64,000 bases of DNA from Pseudomonas fortuita (GTDB taxonomy: Bacteria; Pseudomonadota; Gammaproteobacteria; Pseudomonadales; Pseudomonadaceae). The notes beneath the pieces were generated by a model. The model was given only the letters and a program-made list of their open reading frames with translations, had not been told where the DNA came from and made no database searches. The translations under genes were made by a program, and so were the position numbers. Positions 9,218-20,074 of this stretch are shown here, piece after piece (within the stretch, counting starts at the first letter, position 1; every line of letters begins with the position of its first letter). Location: positions 6,241,501 to 6,305,500 of the forward strand of contig NZ_CP114035.2 in the NCBI RefSeq assembly GCF_026898135.2, given 5' to 3'.

Positions 9218-10189
9218 TCAGCTGACGCGGCATTCGCTCAACCCCGCTTGCAGCGTGGGTTGCGATTGCGGCTGATCAAAAATCAGCTCGATACGGCTAT
9301 CCCTGCGCCATTCACTGGGCTGCCATATCGGCATGTCACCCTTGAGCCCATTAAATGATTGCCAACCTTCCACGCTGTGGATAACCCCTTTGGCACGCCG
9401 CCATGGCAAGGTCCGCAAGAACGCCAGTAGGCGCTGTGGATAAAACTGCTGTGCGGGATGCCAGCGCCAGCCAATGCTCCAACCTCCCTCCCCCTCCTGC
9501 GCAAGACAGATCGGCTGGCTGGGGTCTGTCCACAATATTGTTGGGGCTCCCCCAAGATTGTCGACAATCTGGTTTTCCTGAAATGGGCTGTCGACAATCT
9601 CTACCAGGGCGCCAGGAAGGCTTGATAGCGGCACCTGGCCCTGTACCGACCACATCACATTCTTGTCGTTAAATTTATTAGTTATCAACAACTTAGATTT
9701 TTCATCCACAGCCTCCGACTTGTTGAAAAGCACGTATTCAGAGGCGTTGAAAGCCTGCTGTTGGGCGTCCGGAAGCGGCTCGTTTCGCGCCATGGATTGC
9801 GCATCGACAACCATCAACAATGGCTGAATTGTCAGCACTCCAGCCCACGGAGCCTGTTTCAGCTGAGCAAGCAGCTGCAACGGGTGACCCAGGCCAGACG
9901 GCTCGATAAACAGCCGGTCAGGCCGGGATTTGCGCAACAACCGGCCCAGGCCCACCTGAAACGGCATGCCGTTGACACAACACAGGCAGCCACCTGCAAC
10001 CTCGCCGATGGCGATGCCATCTTCGTCACGGCTGAGCAACGCCGCATCCAGGCCAACCAGGCCGAATTCGTTGATCAAGACCGCCCAGCGTTCGTTGCGC
10101 GGGCGCTGGGCCAGCAGATGGCGGATCAGGGTGGTCTTGCCGGCGCCCAGGGGGCCGGCAATGACATGGGTGGGAATGTTCTGCAGCAT
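9218..10189 (-). CDS. CobW/COG0523 family GTPase (second of cluster)
   Basis: G3E-family P-loop GTPase of 323 residues, probably a zinc metallochaperone or zinc-allocation factor. Walker A GPLGAGKTTLIRHLL is at residues 12-26. The metal-binding motif is GGCLCC (CxCC) near residue 67, followed by the switch/Walker B (LFIEPSGLGHP) and NKSEAVD as a NKxD-like base-recognition motif. The C-terminal CobW domain is short. It is the last gene of a leftward trio with the DUF1826 and larger CobW genes, an arrangement known from Zur-controlled pseudomonad loci. Confidence 0.85.
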   Translation of the reverse strand: MLQNIPTHVIAGPLGAGKTTLIRHLLAQRPRNERWAVLINEFGLVGLDAALLSRDEDGIAIGEVAGGCLCCVNGMPFQVGLGRLLRKSRPDRLFIEPSGLGHPLQLLAQLKQAPWAGVLTIQPLLMVVDAQSMARNEPLPDAQQQAFNASEYVLFNKSEAVDEKSKLLITNKFNDKNVMWSVQGQVPLSSLPGALVEIVDSPFQENQIVDNLGGAPTILWTDPSQPICLAQEGEGGWSIGWRWHPAQQFYPQRLLAFLRTLPWRRAKGVIHSVEGWQSFNGLKGDMPIWQPSEWRRDSRIELIFDQPQSQPTLQAGLSECRVS

Positions 10190-10228
10190 GGGATGGCTTC
10201 AGGCGGGGTGAAGGCTCACTATGCGCCG

Positions 10229-10851
10229 TCAGGCTAGCCAGTCAAGGCTGAGCAGCAGGCGCCCTTGCTGGCCCGAGGGCGAGCGGTGCACCAGCCCTGC
10301 ACCTTCGTTGCCCTGCCACTTCTCGCCCTTGAGTACAGCCACTTCACCGACGTGCAGTTTCTGAATGTTATTCACAGGCACTTGAGCTGTGTGTAACTCC
10401 CCGCGTGGGCTCTCCTGCTCTCGCAACCACTCGCTACCCGGGCCCGCATAGGTGGTGAGCAATCGCAACGGCACGTTATCCACATGAAAGCGCGGGCACA
10501 TGGGCCCGGTCAGCACCCGCAGGCGCAAACCGACCCGCCGCGCGCCAACCAGGCAGGTATATGCCGCCACCAGCCAGGCTACATCGGCCACGAACGCTTC
10601 GTAACCCTGCAGGTCCGCCGCTTCGCGTAGCAAATCCGACATAACCGGCATCTGCTGCTCGTCCACATCCATTACCCACTGATCTGACAGGGGTTGCCCA
10701 AGGCTGACTACCAGCTCGGCAAAATCCTCCAGCTGTGGCGGCAAGCGCCGGCGCCAGACCGCCAGGTTCACGCCGTCCTGCAGCACGTCGGTCAACACCA
10801 GCGGCGTTTCGCCAAACACCTGGAAGATATCCACAGGCTTGAGCGCCTGGT

Positions 10852-10855
<4 letters not shown>
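10229..10855 (-). CDS. DUF1826 domain protein of the zinc-starvation cluster
   Basis: A 208-residue cytosolic protein of the DUF1826 family, which typically neighbours CobW GTPases and FolE2 in Zur regulons. Recognisable segments are LAVWRRRLP near the N-terminus, [20 protein letters not shown] in the middle (conserved His/Asp that could bind metal) and AGLVHRSP near the end. Its ATG overlaps the TGA of the upstream GTPase gene (10852-10855), so they are translationally coupled. Biochemical function is unknown. Confidence 0.8.
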
Positions 10856-12060
<1,205 letters not shown>

Positions 12061-12107
12061 GGCGAAACCTCTTCAGGCGAGCGCATTCGAAACGATGCAT
12101 TGCACAA

Positions 12108-12122
12108 TGTTATAAAGTAACA
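12108..12122. promoter_or_regulatory. Zur-box-like palindrome
   Basis: TGTTATAAAGTAACA is a near-perfect dyad with TGTTA/TAACA arms in the 115-bp divergent gap. It resembles the Zur operator core GTTATnnnATAAC. The genes on both sides (CobW GTPases, folE2) belong to Zur regulons elsewhere, so one site may control both directions. Confidence 0.7.
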
Positions 12123-12175
12123 ATACAATTTCGCCAAGCCGTTCTCGACAGACGAGTATTCACCGGGGATGAAAA

Positions 12176-12556
12176 ATGAATCTGCTGCGCGCCATGGTGT
12201 TGCTGTTGCTCGCCATGCCTACTTCGCTGTTCGCCATGCCAAAGAACAGCCCGATGGCGATGTGTACACGCAGCGCGACACTGCTTGCCTGCCAGGACGG
12301 CAAAGGCAGCTATTACAGCGTGCGCAACGAAGGAAATATGTTCTACCTGCGCGGCTACGACTTCACCAGCCGGCGCCTATGGGCACAAACCAACAGCCGC
12401 TATGGCACGTTGACCTTTTTTACCGGCCTGGCCAGCGATGGCGAAGCCTGGGTGGGTTACAGCCGTCGCGTTGGCTGGACCACTCTGAACCGCGTATCCA
12501 GCTCCAGTGGGCAGCGCTTCAAGCTGCATTGCAGCCTGATCGGCGCTTGCCACTGA
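12176..12556 (+). CDS. Small secreted protein of the folE2 operon
   Basis: A 126-residue protein with a clear signal peptide (MNLLRAMVLLLLAMPTSLFA) and a mature part with three or four Cys residues (MCTRSATLLACQDGKG, KLHCSLIGACH) that could form disulfides. I do not recognise a family. It is the first rightward gene after the Zur-like site and lies 25 bp upstream of folE2, so it is probably co-induced by zinc starvation. A periplasmic or secreted role in zinc limitation is inferred from context only. Confidence 0.65.
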   Translation: MNLLRAMVLLLLAMPTSLFAMPKNSPMAMCTRSATLLACQDGKGSYYSVRNEGNMFYLRGYDFTSRRLWAQTNSRYGTLTFFTGLASDGEAWVGYSRRVGWTTLNRVSSSSGQRFKLHCSLIGACH

Positions 12557-12581
12557 TGCCTCTTTTTGTTTGGAAAGCCAG

Positions 12582-13487
12582 ATGACCCAGCTCAAGCTCC
12601 CCGACATCGCAGCACAAGCCCTGGAGTACACCTTGCCTTTGGACTGGGTGGGCATGTGCGGCATCGCCTTGCCTGTGCAATTCGAAGGGCGCACCGCAGC
12701 CGCCAAAATCGATGCAGGCGTAAGCCTGATTGACGGCAGTTCACGCGGTATCCATATGTCGCGGCTTTACCTTGCCCTTGAGACATTGGAGCACCAGCCC
12801 CTCACTCCGCTGGCAATCAGGCGGCTACTGGCTGATTTCCTGAGCAGCCATGAGGGCCTTTCTTCGGCAGCCTACCTGCGCCTGCGCTTCGAGCACATGC
12901 TGAAACGGCCGGCTTTGATCAGCCCATTGGCAGGCTGGAAAAGCTATGCGGTAACAGTCGATGCAAGGATAGAAAATGAAATGTTCCACGTGGAACTATC
13001 TGTTTCCGTTCCGTACTCCTCCACCTGCCCGTGCTCGGCTGCACTTGCACGGCAACTGATTCAGCAGCAGTTCCTGGACGATTTCAGCGAGCAGCAGGTC
13101 GAAAAATCCGCCATATTGCAGTGGCTGGGTAGCGCCAAAGGCATTGTGGCGACGCCCCATAGCCAACGCAGTACCGCGCAAATTCAGGTACGGCTGCGCG
13201 GCACTCAGCAGGATCTACCCATCACCGAATTGATTAACTGCGTAGAGGGAAGCTTGGGGACCGCTGTGCAGACTGCTGTGAAACGTGCAGACGAACAAGC
13301 CTTCGCCTTGGCCAACGGGCAGAACCTGATGTTCTGCGAAGACGCCGCACGACGCCTGCACCACTCACTGCGGCAAATGGAATGGAGCACGGCCTTCAAG
13401 CTGCGCGTGGAACATGCAGAAAGCCTGCATGCCCACGACGCCGTCGCTACCAGCCAATGGCAATGGGACGTCAGCTGCGCGGTTTGA
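12582..13487 (+). CDS. folE2: GTP cyclohydrolase FolE2 (type IB)
   Basis: Zinc-independent alternative to FolE; converts GTP to 7,8-dihydroneopterin triphosphate for folate synthesis when zinc is scarce. The 301-residue protein shows the FolE2 marks: GVSLIDGSSRGIHMSRLY near residue 50 and the catalytic Cys segment PYSSTCPCSAAL near residue 145. EGSLGTAVQTAVKRADEQAF and NLMFCEDAARRL follow. The ATG at 12582 follows GGAAAG; an in-frame TTG at 12570 is less likely. Its 3' end overlaps the convergent DUF3617 gene by 17 bp. It carries a parS-like site in its coding sequence. Confidence 0.92.
   Translation: MTQLKLPDIAAQALEYTLPLDWVGMCGIALPVQFEGRTAAAKIDAGVSLIDGSSRGIHMSRLYLALETLEHQPLTPLAIRRLLADFLSSHEGLSSAAYLRLRFEHMLKRPALISPLAGWKSYAVTVDARIENEMFHVELSVSVPYSSTCPCSAALARQLIQQQFLDDFSEQQVEKSAILQWLGSAKGIVATPHSQRSTAQIQVRLRGTQQDLPITELINCVEGSLGTAVQTAVKRADEQAFALANGQNLMFCEDAARRLHHSLRQMEWSTAFKLRVEHAESLHAHDAVATSQWQWDVSCAV
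12982..12997. other. parS-like ParB binding site inside folE2
   Basis: TGTTCCACGTGGAACT contains the perfect 14-bp palindrome GTTCCACGTGGAAC and differs from the canonical pseudomonad parS (TGTTCCACGTGGAACA) only at the last base. parS sites cluster around the origin, and parAB lies 48 kb to the right in this window. Confidence 0.75.
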
Positions 13488-13998
13488 CCGTGCCACAGTC
13501 ATTACCTAGCCACACCGCACGGGTGTTCATGCTGCCTTGCTGCTGCACACCCGAAGCGTTGAAGGTACCACTGACCTGAGTAGTGAACTCCCGGTCGCTG
13601 AGGAAGGTAGCCTGGCCAGTACCTTGTGCCTTGGGGCAGCTGAACTGGAACTTCCACACATTACCGGTACGGTCGGTAATCTTTTGAGTGCAGCCCGATT
13701 TCGGATCCTGCAGTGGGATATCGTTGGTGGCCACCTGCTCTGGCGTCAGGCACGAACGCACACCATTGCCACCGACAGTTACCCCCTGTTTCGCCAATAC
13801 CCCCTCCATCATCGCGCGTTGCTCTGGCGGCAGATTTTTCAACTGACCGAGCATGAACTGCATGTCGGGTAACGGTTTGCCATCGACCTGCATATTGCTG
13901 GTGGTCAGCTCCCACAAACCTGGTTGCAGCATCTGGGCATGCACCAGTGGGCTGCTCATGGCCAGGGCCAACGCCAACAGTGGCAGACGAATCTTCAT
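13471..13998 (-). CDS. DUF3617 secreted protein
   Basis: A 175-residue exported protein with signal peptide [21 protein letters not shown]. The DUF3617 body has [18 protein letters not shown] at its start, SCLTPEQVA and [10 protein letters not shown] in the middle and [11 protein letters not shown] near the end. Two or more Cys residues suggest disulfides. Function unknown; probably periplasmic. The start at 13998 has AGGAG upstream. The longer frame to 14118 runs through the promoter region of cls and is not supported. Confidence 0.8.
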   Translation of the reverse strand: MKIRLPLLALALAMSSPLVHAQMLQPGLWELTTSNMQVDGKPLPDMQFMLGQLKNLPPEQRAMMEGVLAKQGVTVGGNGVRSCLTPEQVATNDIPLQDPKSGCTQKITDRTGNVWKFQFSCPKAQGTGQATFLSDREFTTQVSGTFNASGVQQQGSMNTRAVWLGNDCGTVKPRS

Positions 13999-14129
13999 GG
14001 ACGATCGCTCCTGAAAAAACCGGCCAAGCGGGCCGGGCTGAAACTTGGACGCCAAATCCACCTTCAGGTTGCAAGGCGGACCGGGAACGTGTTCTGTTAC
14101 CTCAAGTGTACTCGGCAAGCAGGATGCAT

Positions 14130-15569
14130 ATGGATTACCACAGCCCCTACTTTTTTGGTTACCTACTCGGACTGATTCACTTACTGGGTATCGTCGCCGC
14201 GCTGCACGCGATCTTTACCGTGCGTACCGCCCAAGGCGCCATCGCCTGGGCCATGCCCTTGTTTTTCATCCCGTACCTTACCTTGATCCCCTACCTGATC
14301 TTCGGCGCCCGCTCGTTCTATGCCTACATCAAGGCCAGGCGCCAGGCCAACCAGGAAATGCACGTGGCCATGGCCAATCTCAACTGGCGGCCTTGGGTGG
14401 AAGAAGCCCTCACCGCCCGGGAATCAGAAAGCTACACAGCCCTGCGCGCCATGCCCAAGCTGGGCCGCATGCCCTGCCTGGCGAACAACCAGGTGAAGTT
14501 GCTGATCGATGGAAAGGCCACCTTCGATGCCATCTTCGCCGCCATCGACAAAGCCCGCGATGTGGTGCTGGTGCAGTTCTTCATCATCCATGACGACAAC
14601 CTCGGCAAGGCACTGCAACAACTGCTGCTCCGTAAGGCCGCCGAAGGGGTGCAGGTATTCGTGCTCTATGACCGCGTCGGCAGCCATGCCTTGCCAGCCC
14701 GCTACAGCCAGCAGCTGCGCGACGGCGGTGTGCAGATTCATGCCTTCGCCACCCGCCGCGGTTGGTTCAACCGCTTTCAGGTAAACTTCCGCAACCACCG
14801 CAAGATCGTGGTAGTGGATGGCCTGATTGGATTCATCGGCGGGCACAACGTGGGCGATGAATACCTCGGTGAGCACCCGAAGCTTTCCCCTTGGCGCGAC
14901 ACCCATGTGCAAATCGGCGGGCCGGTGCTGGCCTGCCTGCAGGAGTCGTTCGCCGAAGACTGGTACTGGGCCACGCGCCAGCTACCGCCGCTGATCCTGC
15001 CGGATACCTACCCGGACAACGGCGTGCTGTGCCAGGCCTTGGCCAGCGGCCCGGCCGACCCGCAGGAAACCTGCTCGCTGTTCTTCCTCGAAGCAATCCA
15101 CTCCGCTACCCGCCGGGTGTGGATTACCAGCCCCTACTTCATCCCGGACGAGGCGGTGTTCGCCGCCTTGCGCCTGGCGGTGCTGCGTGGGGTCGATGTA
15201 CGCGTGCTGATCCCGTCACGACCGGACCATCGTGTGGTCTATGCCGCCTCAAGCCTGTTCGCCTTCGAAGCGGTGCGCGCGGGTGTGCGCATGTTCCGCT
15301 ATCAGCCGGGCTTCCTGCATCAAAAGGTGGTGCTGGTGGACGATGATGTCAGCGCGATCGGCAGTGCCAACCTGGACAACCGCTCGTTCCGTCTGAATTT
15401 CGAGATCACCCTGCTCACCGTCGACCGCAGCTTCGCCGACCAGGTGGAGAAGATGCTGATCAATGACTTTGAACAGTCGCGGGAAATCACTGCGGAGGAC
15501 AGCCTGGACACTCATCGACTGCAGCAGTTGGGGATGCGGATTGCACGGCTGATTTCGCCAATCCTTTAA
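14130..15569 (+). CDS. cls: Cardiolipin synthase
   Basis: Condenses two phosphatidylglycerols to cardiolipin at the inner membrane. Two N-terminal membrane helices ([18 protein letters not shown] and [19 protein letters not shown]) precede two phospholipase-D HKD motifs. The first begins HRKIVVVDG near residue 223 and the second [10 protein letters not shown] near residue 396, each followed by the GS/GG segment. The 479-residue length matches bacterial ClsA. AGG at 14121-14123 fits the ATG at 14130; ATG 14124 is an alternative. Confidence 0.93.
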   Translation: MDYHSPYFFGYLLGLIHLLGIVAALHAIFTVRTAQGAIAWAMPLFFIPYLTLIPYLIFGARSFYAYIKARRQANQEMHVAMANLNWRPWVEEALTARESESYTALRAMPKLGRMPCLANNQVKLLIDGKATFDAIFAAIDKARDVVLVQFFIIHDDNLGKALQQLLLRKAAEGVQVFVLYDRVGSHALPARYSQQLRDGGVQIHAFATRRGWFNRFQVNFRNHRKIVVVDGLIGFIGGHNVGDEYLGEHPKLSPWRDTHVQIGGPVLACLQESFAEDWYWATRQLPPLILPDTYPDNGVLCQALASGPADPQETCSLFFLEAIHSATRRVWITSPYFIPDEAVFAALRLAVLRGVDVRVLIPSRPDHRVVYAASSLFAFEAVRAGVRMFRYQPGFLHQKVVLVDDDVSAIGSANLDNRSFRLNFEITLLTVDRSFADQVEKMLINDFEQSREITAEDSLDTHRLQQLGMRIARLISPIL

Positions 15570-15584
15570 GCTAAGCAGTATGAG

Positions 15585-15632
15585 TGTGGGAGCGGCCTTG
15601 CGGCCCTCTCGCGACACAAGGCCGCTCCCACA
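15585..15632. repeat. Inverted pair of REP elements between convergent cls and cfa
   Basis: TGTGGGAGCGGCCTT (15585-15599) and AAGGCCGCTCCCACA (15618-15632) are perfect inverted copies around an 18-nt loop, a REPIN-type doublet. It lies in the 81-bp gap between the converging cls and cfa genes and could also end transcription on both strands. Confidence 0.8.
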
Positions 15633-15650
15633 AAATCCGCATCTACATGC

Positions 15651-16835
15651 TTAGCGATACAGATCTTCGCGCGTCCAGGGCAGGTCATGGTGCCCGTCGG
15701 CGTATGGCTTCACTGCCAAGATCTGGTGCAGGTTGATCCAGCCCTTCTCAAAGGCATAGGCACAACCTGCAAGGTACAGGCGCCAGATGCGCAGGGTTTT
15801 TTCCGGCACCAGCGCCGCCGCCTTGTGCAGCTGATTCTCCAGGTTTTCGCTCCAGTGATGCAGGGTCTTGGCGTAGTGCAGGCGCAGGCTTTCCACGTCT
15901 ACCACCTCCAGTCCCGCTTCGCAGAGGCTGGCGCTGATCATCGACAGGTGAGGCAGCTCGCCATGGGGGAACACGTAGCGGTCGATGAACTCACCTGCGC
16001 CACGTCCGACCGGGCGGCCATCGACATGCTTGGCGGTGATCCCGTGGTTCATCACCAGCCCCCCTTCCCTCACGGCGCCGAACAGTTTCTGGCAATACAG
16101 CGCCAGGTTGGCATGCCCGACATGCTCGAACATACCAACGCTGACAACCTTGTCGAAGCGACCGTCTTGAGGCAGGTCACGGTAGTCGAGAATCTGCAGG
16201 TCGACCTTGTCGGCCAACCCTTCGGCCTTGACCCGCTGCCTGCCAAGCTTGAGCTGCTCCTTGCTCAAGGTGATGCCGAATACCTTGGCGTCATATTCCC
16301 GTGCAGCGAAGCGCGCAAGGCCACCCCAACCACAGCCCACGTCCAGCAGGTAGTCGCCGGCATTGAGGCGCAACTTGCGACACAGGTGGTCGAACTTGTC
16401 CTGCTGTGCCTGATCGAGCGTGTTATCAGGCTCGCGAAAGTAGGCGCACGAATAGGCCATGTCCTGATCCAGCCACAGCCGATAGAACGCGTTGGAAACA
16501 TCGTAGTGATAGGAAATGGCTTCAGCGTCAGTGATTTTGTCGTGAGCAAGCCGCGCCGGCGAAGCCTCTTCAAAATCAGGCAACAGCGCCTCGCTCAGCT
16601 CATCACATACCCGGATGGCTTCACCGATGTCGCCTTCCAGCTCCAGCTTGCCTTCGACGAACGCTGTGCCCAACTGCTCCAGGCTCGGGTGCGTCAACTG
16701 GCTGATCAACTGTGGCTCTTTGACCAGGATGGTGACCTGCGGGCTAGGCCCCAGATCGAACTGGTTACCGTCCCACAATTTCAGCCGCAGCGGCAGATGC
16801 AGGCTCTGCAGTGCAGGTGGAAGTTGCGCGAGCAT
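15651..16835 (-). CDS. cfa: Cyclopropane-fatty-acyl-phospholipid synthase
   Basis: Transfers a methylene from S-adenosylmethionine to unsaturated acyl chains of membrane phospholipids, a stationary-phase and stress modification. The 394-residue enzyme has an N-terminal lipid-binding domain and the methyltransferase domain with LLDVGCGWGGLARFAA (SAM motif I, near residue 165). VSVGMFEHVGHANL and RYVFPHGELPHLSMI (active-site region) follow. The ATG at 16835 is preceded by GGGAGGG; an in-frame TTG lies six bases upstream. cfa and lpd diverge from a shared 208-bp gap. Confidence 0.93.
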   Translation of the reverse strand: MLAQLPPALQSLHLPLRLKLWDGNQFDLGPSPQVTILVKEPQLISQLTHPSLEQLGTAFVEGKLELEGDIGEAIRVCDELSEALLPDFEEASPARLAHDKITDAEAISYHYDVSNAFYRLWLDQDMAYSCAYFREPDNTLDQAQQDKFDHLCRKLRLNAGDYLLDVGCGWGGLARFAAREYDAKVFGITLSKEQLKLGRQRVKAEGLADKVDLQILDYRDLPQDGRFDKVVSVGMFEHVGHANLALYCQKLFGAVREGGLVMNHGITAKHVDGRPVGRGAGEFIDRYVFPHGELPHLSMISASLCEAGLEVVDVESLRLHYAKTLHHWSENLENQLHKAAALVPEKTLRIWRLYLAGCAYAFEKGWINLHQILAVKPYADGHHDLPWTREDLYR

Positions 16836-16971
16836 GAACAACCCTCCCTATCCGTTTCTGGCTACAACGCCTGATATTTCGAACGTCGTCGGATCAGAGT
16901 AGTTCATTGGTGGGAGGTTTCCTCTAAACGAGACCAAGGTCTAGAACCAACTGATCTTATCCATACAGCAG

Positions 16972-16983
16972 ATTGTATACAAT
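16972..16983. promoter_or_regulatory. Palindrome ATTGTATACAAT upstream of lpd
   Basis: A perfect 12-bp palindrome in the divergent cfa/lpd gap, 60 bp before the lpd start. TTGTATACAA-type sites are typical operators of FCD-subfamily GntR regulators. No such regulator gene is nearby, so the binder is unknown. Confidence 0.4.
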
Positions 16984-17043
16984 TCTCGCATCTCAGCTTA
17001 ACCTTGTGCCCCTCTCGCGCTTCTACATCCTGGAGTTGAACCC

Positions 17044-18444
<1,401 letters not shown>

Positions 18445-18516
18445 CAGTACCCCTCGCTCCCCAAGGCATTCGAATCATATGTCCTGGGGCGCTATTGCCT
18501 GATCATCATTAAGCAA

Positions 18517-18542
18517 AAAGCCCTCCATATGGAGGGCTTTTT
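18517..18542. terminator. Rho-independent hairpin, original glmS/lpd terminator
   Basis: AAAGCCCTCC-ATAT-GGAGGGCTTT is a perfect 10-bp stem with A- and T-runs on either side, so it works in both directions. It now serves lpd. Before the transposon arrived it would have begun about 20 bp after the glmS stop codon on the other strand. Confidence 0.9.
18538..18542. repeat. Left 5-bp target duplication of the Tn7-like element
   Basis: TTTTT immediately before the terminal TGTT of the element; the same five bases lie directly after the right terminus (49246-49250). A 5-bp duplication is characteristic of Tn7 transposition. Confidence 0.8.
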
Positions 18543-18692
18543 TGTTGCCGATTAATAAACTTTGTCACAAAGTCTCTTGCATTTCGCGGCCTAGCGAGGA
18601 GGCTGCTTCTAGGGAAGCAAAAATAAAGGTTGTCACAAAGCATAATTTTTCAAAATTTCTCGGGCTTTTTCGTTTAATAAAGGTTGTCACAG
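18543..18692. repeat. Left end of transposon with three TnsB-type repeats
   Basis: Copies of (A)ATAAA-nn-TTGTCACA occur with TTGTCAC at 18562, 18630 and 18684, all in the same orientation and 68 and 54 bp apart. This matches the layout of Tn7L, which has three spread TnsB sites in about 150 bp. The outermost copy has CT where the others have GG. Confidence 0.85.
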
Positions 18693-19061
18693 CAAAGGTT
18701 CAGCCAGAAAAAATCACAGGAAGGACCCCGTGCTAAAACCCCAAAAAAATTATGATGGTATCTTTTTGGGGCGTGGTAACCGGTGCGAGCGCTCCTGGCT
18801 GGGAGCCCCCTACAAATCGTTGGGTTGGGCATGGATTTCTCTGAGATACATCTTGGAGGGGTTGCTGCTTTTCCGAGCGCAGACGCGCCAACCAGACTGA
18901 CTGTTTTCCGCTACCAGGCAGGTTTAAAACCGTCCAAGGATACGCCTGTATCCTCACTCATGAAGTCGCTCAATCATGCCGGGCCCAGGGCTCGCCATCT
19001 TCAGGGCGCCGCAGGACTCAGTGAAATTCGTGGAGGCGAGTTCCCTGAGGTGACACCGAGT
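18693..19061. other. Stretch without a recognisable gene
   Basis: About 370 bp between the left-end repeats and arsN2. Short open frames here and the rightward one that starts at 18783 and runs into the arsN2 antisense have no ribosome site or family resemblance. A weak hairpin (CCCCAAAAA near 18738 with TTTTTGGGG near 18768) may end arsN2 transcription. I see nothing else. Confidence 0.5.
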
Positions 19062-19511
19062 TCATGTCGCCAGATCCTTCACCATATAGACCGCAGAGGT
19101 CGGACAAAGGCTCTTGAACTCCTCCGAACTGGAAATTGCCTTTGGGGCTTGAGATCGGTCTCTGTGCTCATATCCCCGAGCCTCGAAGAAGTCGGGTGCT
19201 GTTGTGGTCAGCAGATGAAGGCTCTGGGCTCCGTCAGCTTCCGCTATTCGCTCAAGTGCTCTGAGCAGCAGGGTACCGATCCCTGACTTTCGCTGGGCCG
19301 GTACGACAACCAGTGAGCGAATCAGACGAGTCCGACCAGTTCCTTCAATGCCCCCGTATCCCAGCTCCGTTTCTCCCCGATGAAAGGAATAGAACATTCG
19401 GTCGGGCTGCAAAAGGTCTTGGGTCGGCAAGCCCGCTGCAGTCAGATGCGCAGCCAGGCCTTGGATTTGATCGGTACCAAGCAATCGGACAGAGATATCA
19501 GACTGGTTCAT
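19062..19511 (-). CDS. arsN2: Arsenic resistance N-acetyltransferase ArsN2 type (GNAT)
   Basis: A 149-residue GNAT protein. The acetyl-CoA motif is VVPAQRKSGIGTLLLRALE (about residues 70-88), with preceding strand GYGGIEGTGRTRLIRSLV and the later segment DFFEARGYEHRDR. The sequence is that of the ArsN2 group found in ars operons, whose substrate is not established. It is divergent from arsR across a 177-bp gap containing an ArsR-type operator, so both directions may respond to arsenite. Confidence 0.8.
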   Translation of the reverse strand: MNQSDISVRLLGTDQIQGLAAHLTAAGLPTQDLLQPDRMFYSFHRGETELGYGGIEGTGRTRLIRSLVVVPAQRKSGIGTLLLRALERIAEADGAQSLHLLTTTAPDFFEARGYEHRDRSQAPKAISSSEEFKSLCPTSAVYMVKDLAT

Positions 19512-19618
19512 TGGGGACTCTGGGGATGGTATCGACGGCCAGTATAGGGCCCAAAGCGAGGGCTTTTTCCAGTTTTATGACGTCCCGTAAGGCGAGGCGA
19601 GTGTAAATATCTGCTTTA

Positions 19619-19650
19619 CCGTATATTCGAATTGGCATATATTCGGATTT
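19619..19650. promoter_or_regulatory. Probable ArsR operator
   Basis: ATATTCG occurs twice, 17 bp apart (near 19624 and 19641), within an AT-rich dyad in the arsN2/arsR gap, 40-65 bp before the arsR start. ATTCG-containing repeats are typical of ArsR-family sites in ars promoters. Confidence 0.55.
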
Positions 19651-19688
19651 CCAGATATTGGCCGTACACGCATTCCCCAGGAGGTCAC

Positions 19689-20045
19689 ATGCGGGAAACA
19701 CTGACTCCCCCCATCGTTTTCAAATGCCTGGCTGATGACACCCGGGCCCGGATGACCCTGCTGATCGCCCGTGAAGGCGAACTCTGTGTCTGCGAACTTA
19801 CCCACGCGCTGGAGCTGAGCCAGCCGAAGATCTCCCGGCATCTTGCCCAGTTGCGCGAGGCTGGAATCCTGATGGATCGCCGCAAGGGTCAATGGGTGTA
19901 CTACCGACTGCACCCCGAACTGCCGCAGTGGGTGGACGCGATGCTGAAGGGAGTGGTCGATGCCAACCAGGAATGGTTGAGCCCCGATGCATTGCGCCTT
20001 GCCGAAATGGGCGAGCGGCCGCAGAGCCCTGTTGCTTGTGCTTGA
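19689..20045 (+). CDS. arsR: Arsenite-responsive repressor ArsR
   Basis: Winged-helix SmtB/ArsR repressor of 118 residues that releases the ars promoter on binding As(III). It has the metal site ELCVCELTHAL (C33, C35) in the alpha-3 position, recognition helix SQPKISRHLAQLREAGIL and wing RRKGQWVYYRL. The ATG at 19689 has AGGAGG ten bases upstream; the in-frame extension to 19632 runs through the operator and is not used. First gene of the rightward ars operon. Confidence 0.93.
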   Translation: MRETLTPPIVFKCLADDTRARMTLLIAREGELCVCELTHALELSQPKISRHLAQLREAGILMDRRKGQWVYYRLHPELPQWVDAMLKGVVDANQEWLSPDALRLAEMGERPQSPVACA

Positions 20046-20074
20046 GAATTCCCTTCGCTGATTGAGTTGTAGTC

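Noticed and set aside
18783..19286. 167-codon rightward frame near the left end
   Set aside because: Second half lies antisense to arsN2, no Shine-Dalgarno, no protein-like pattern.
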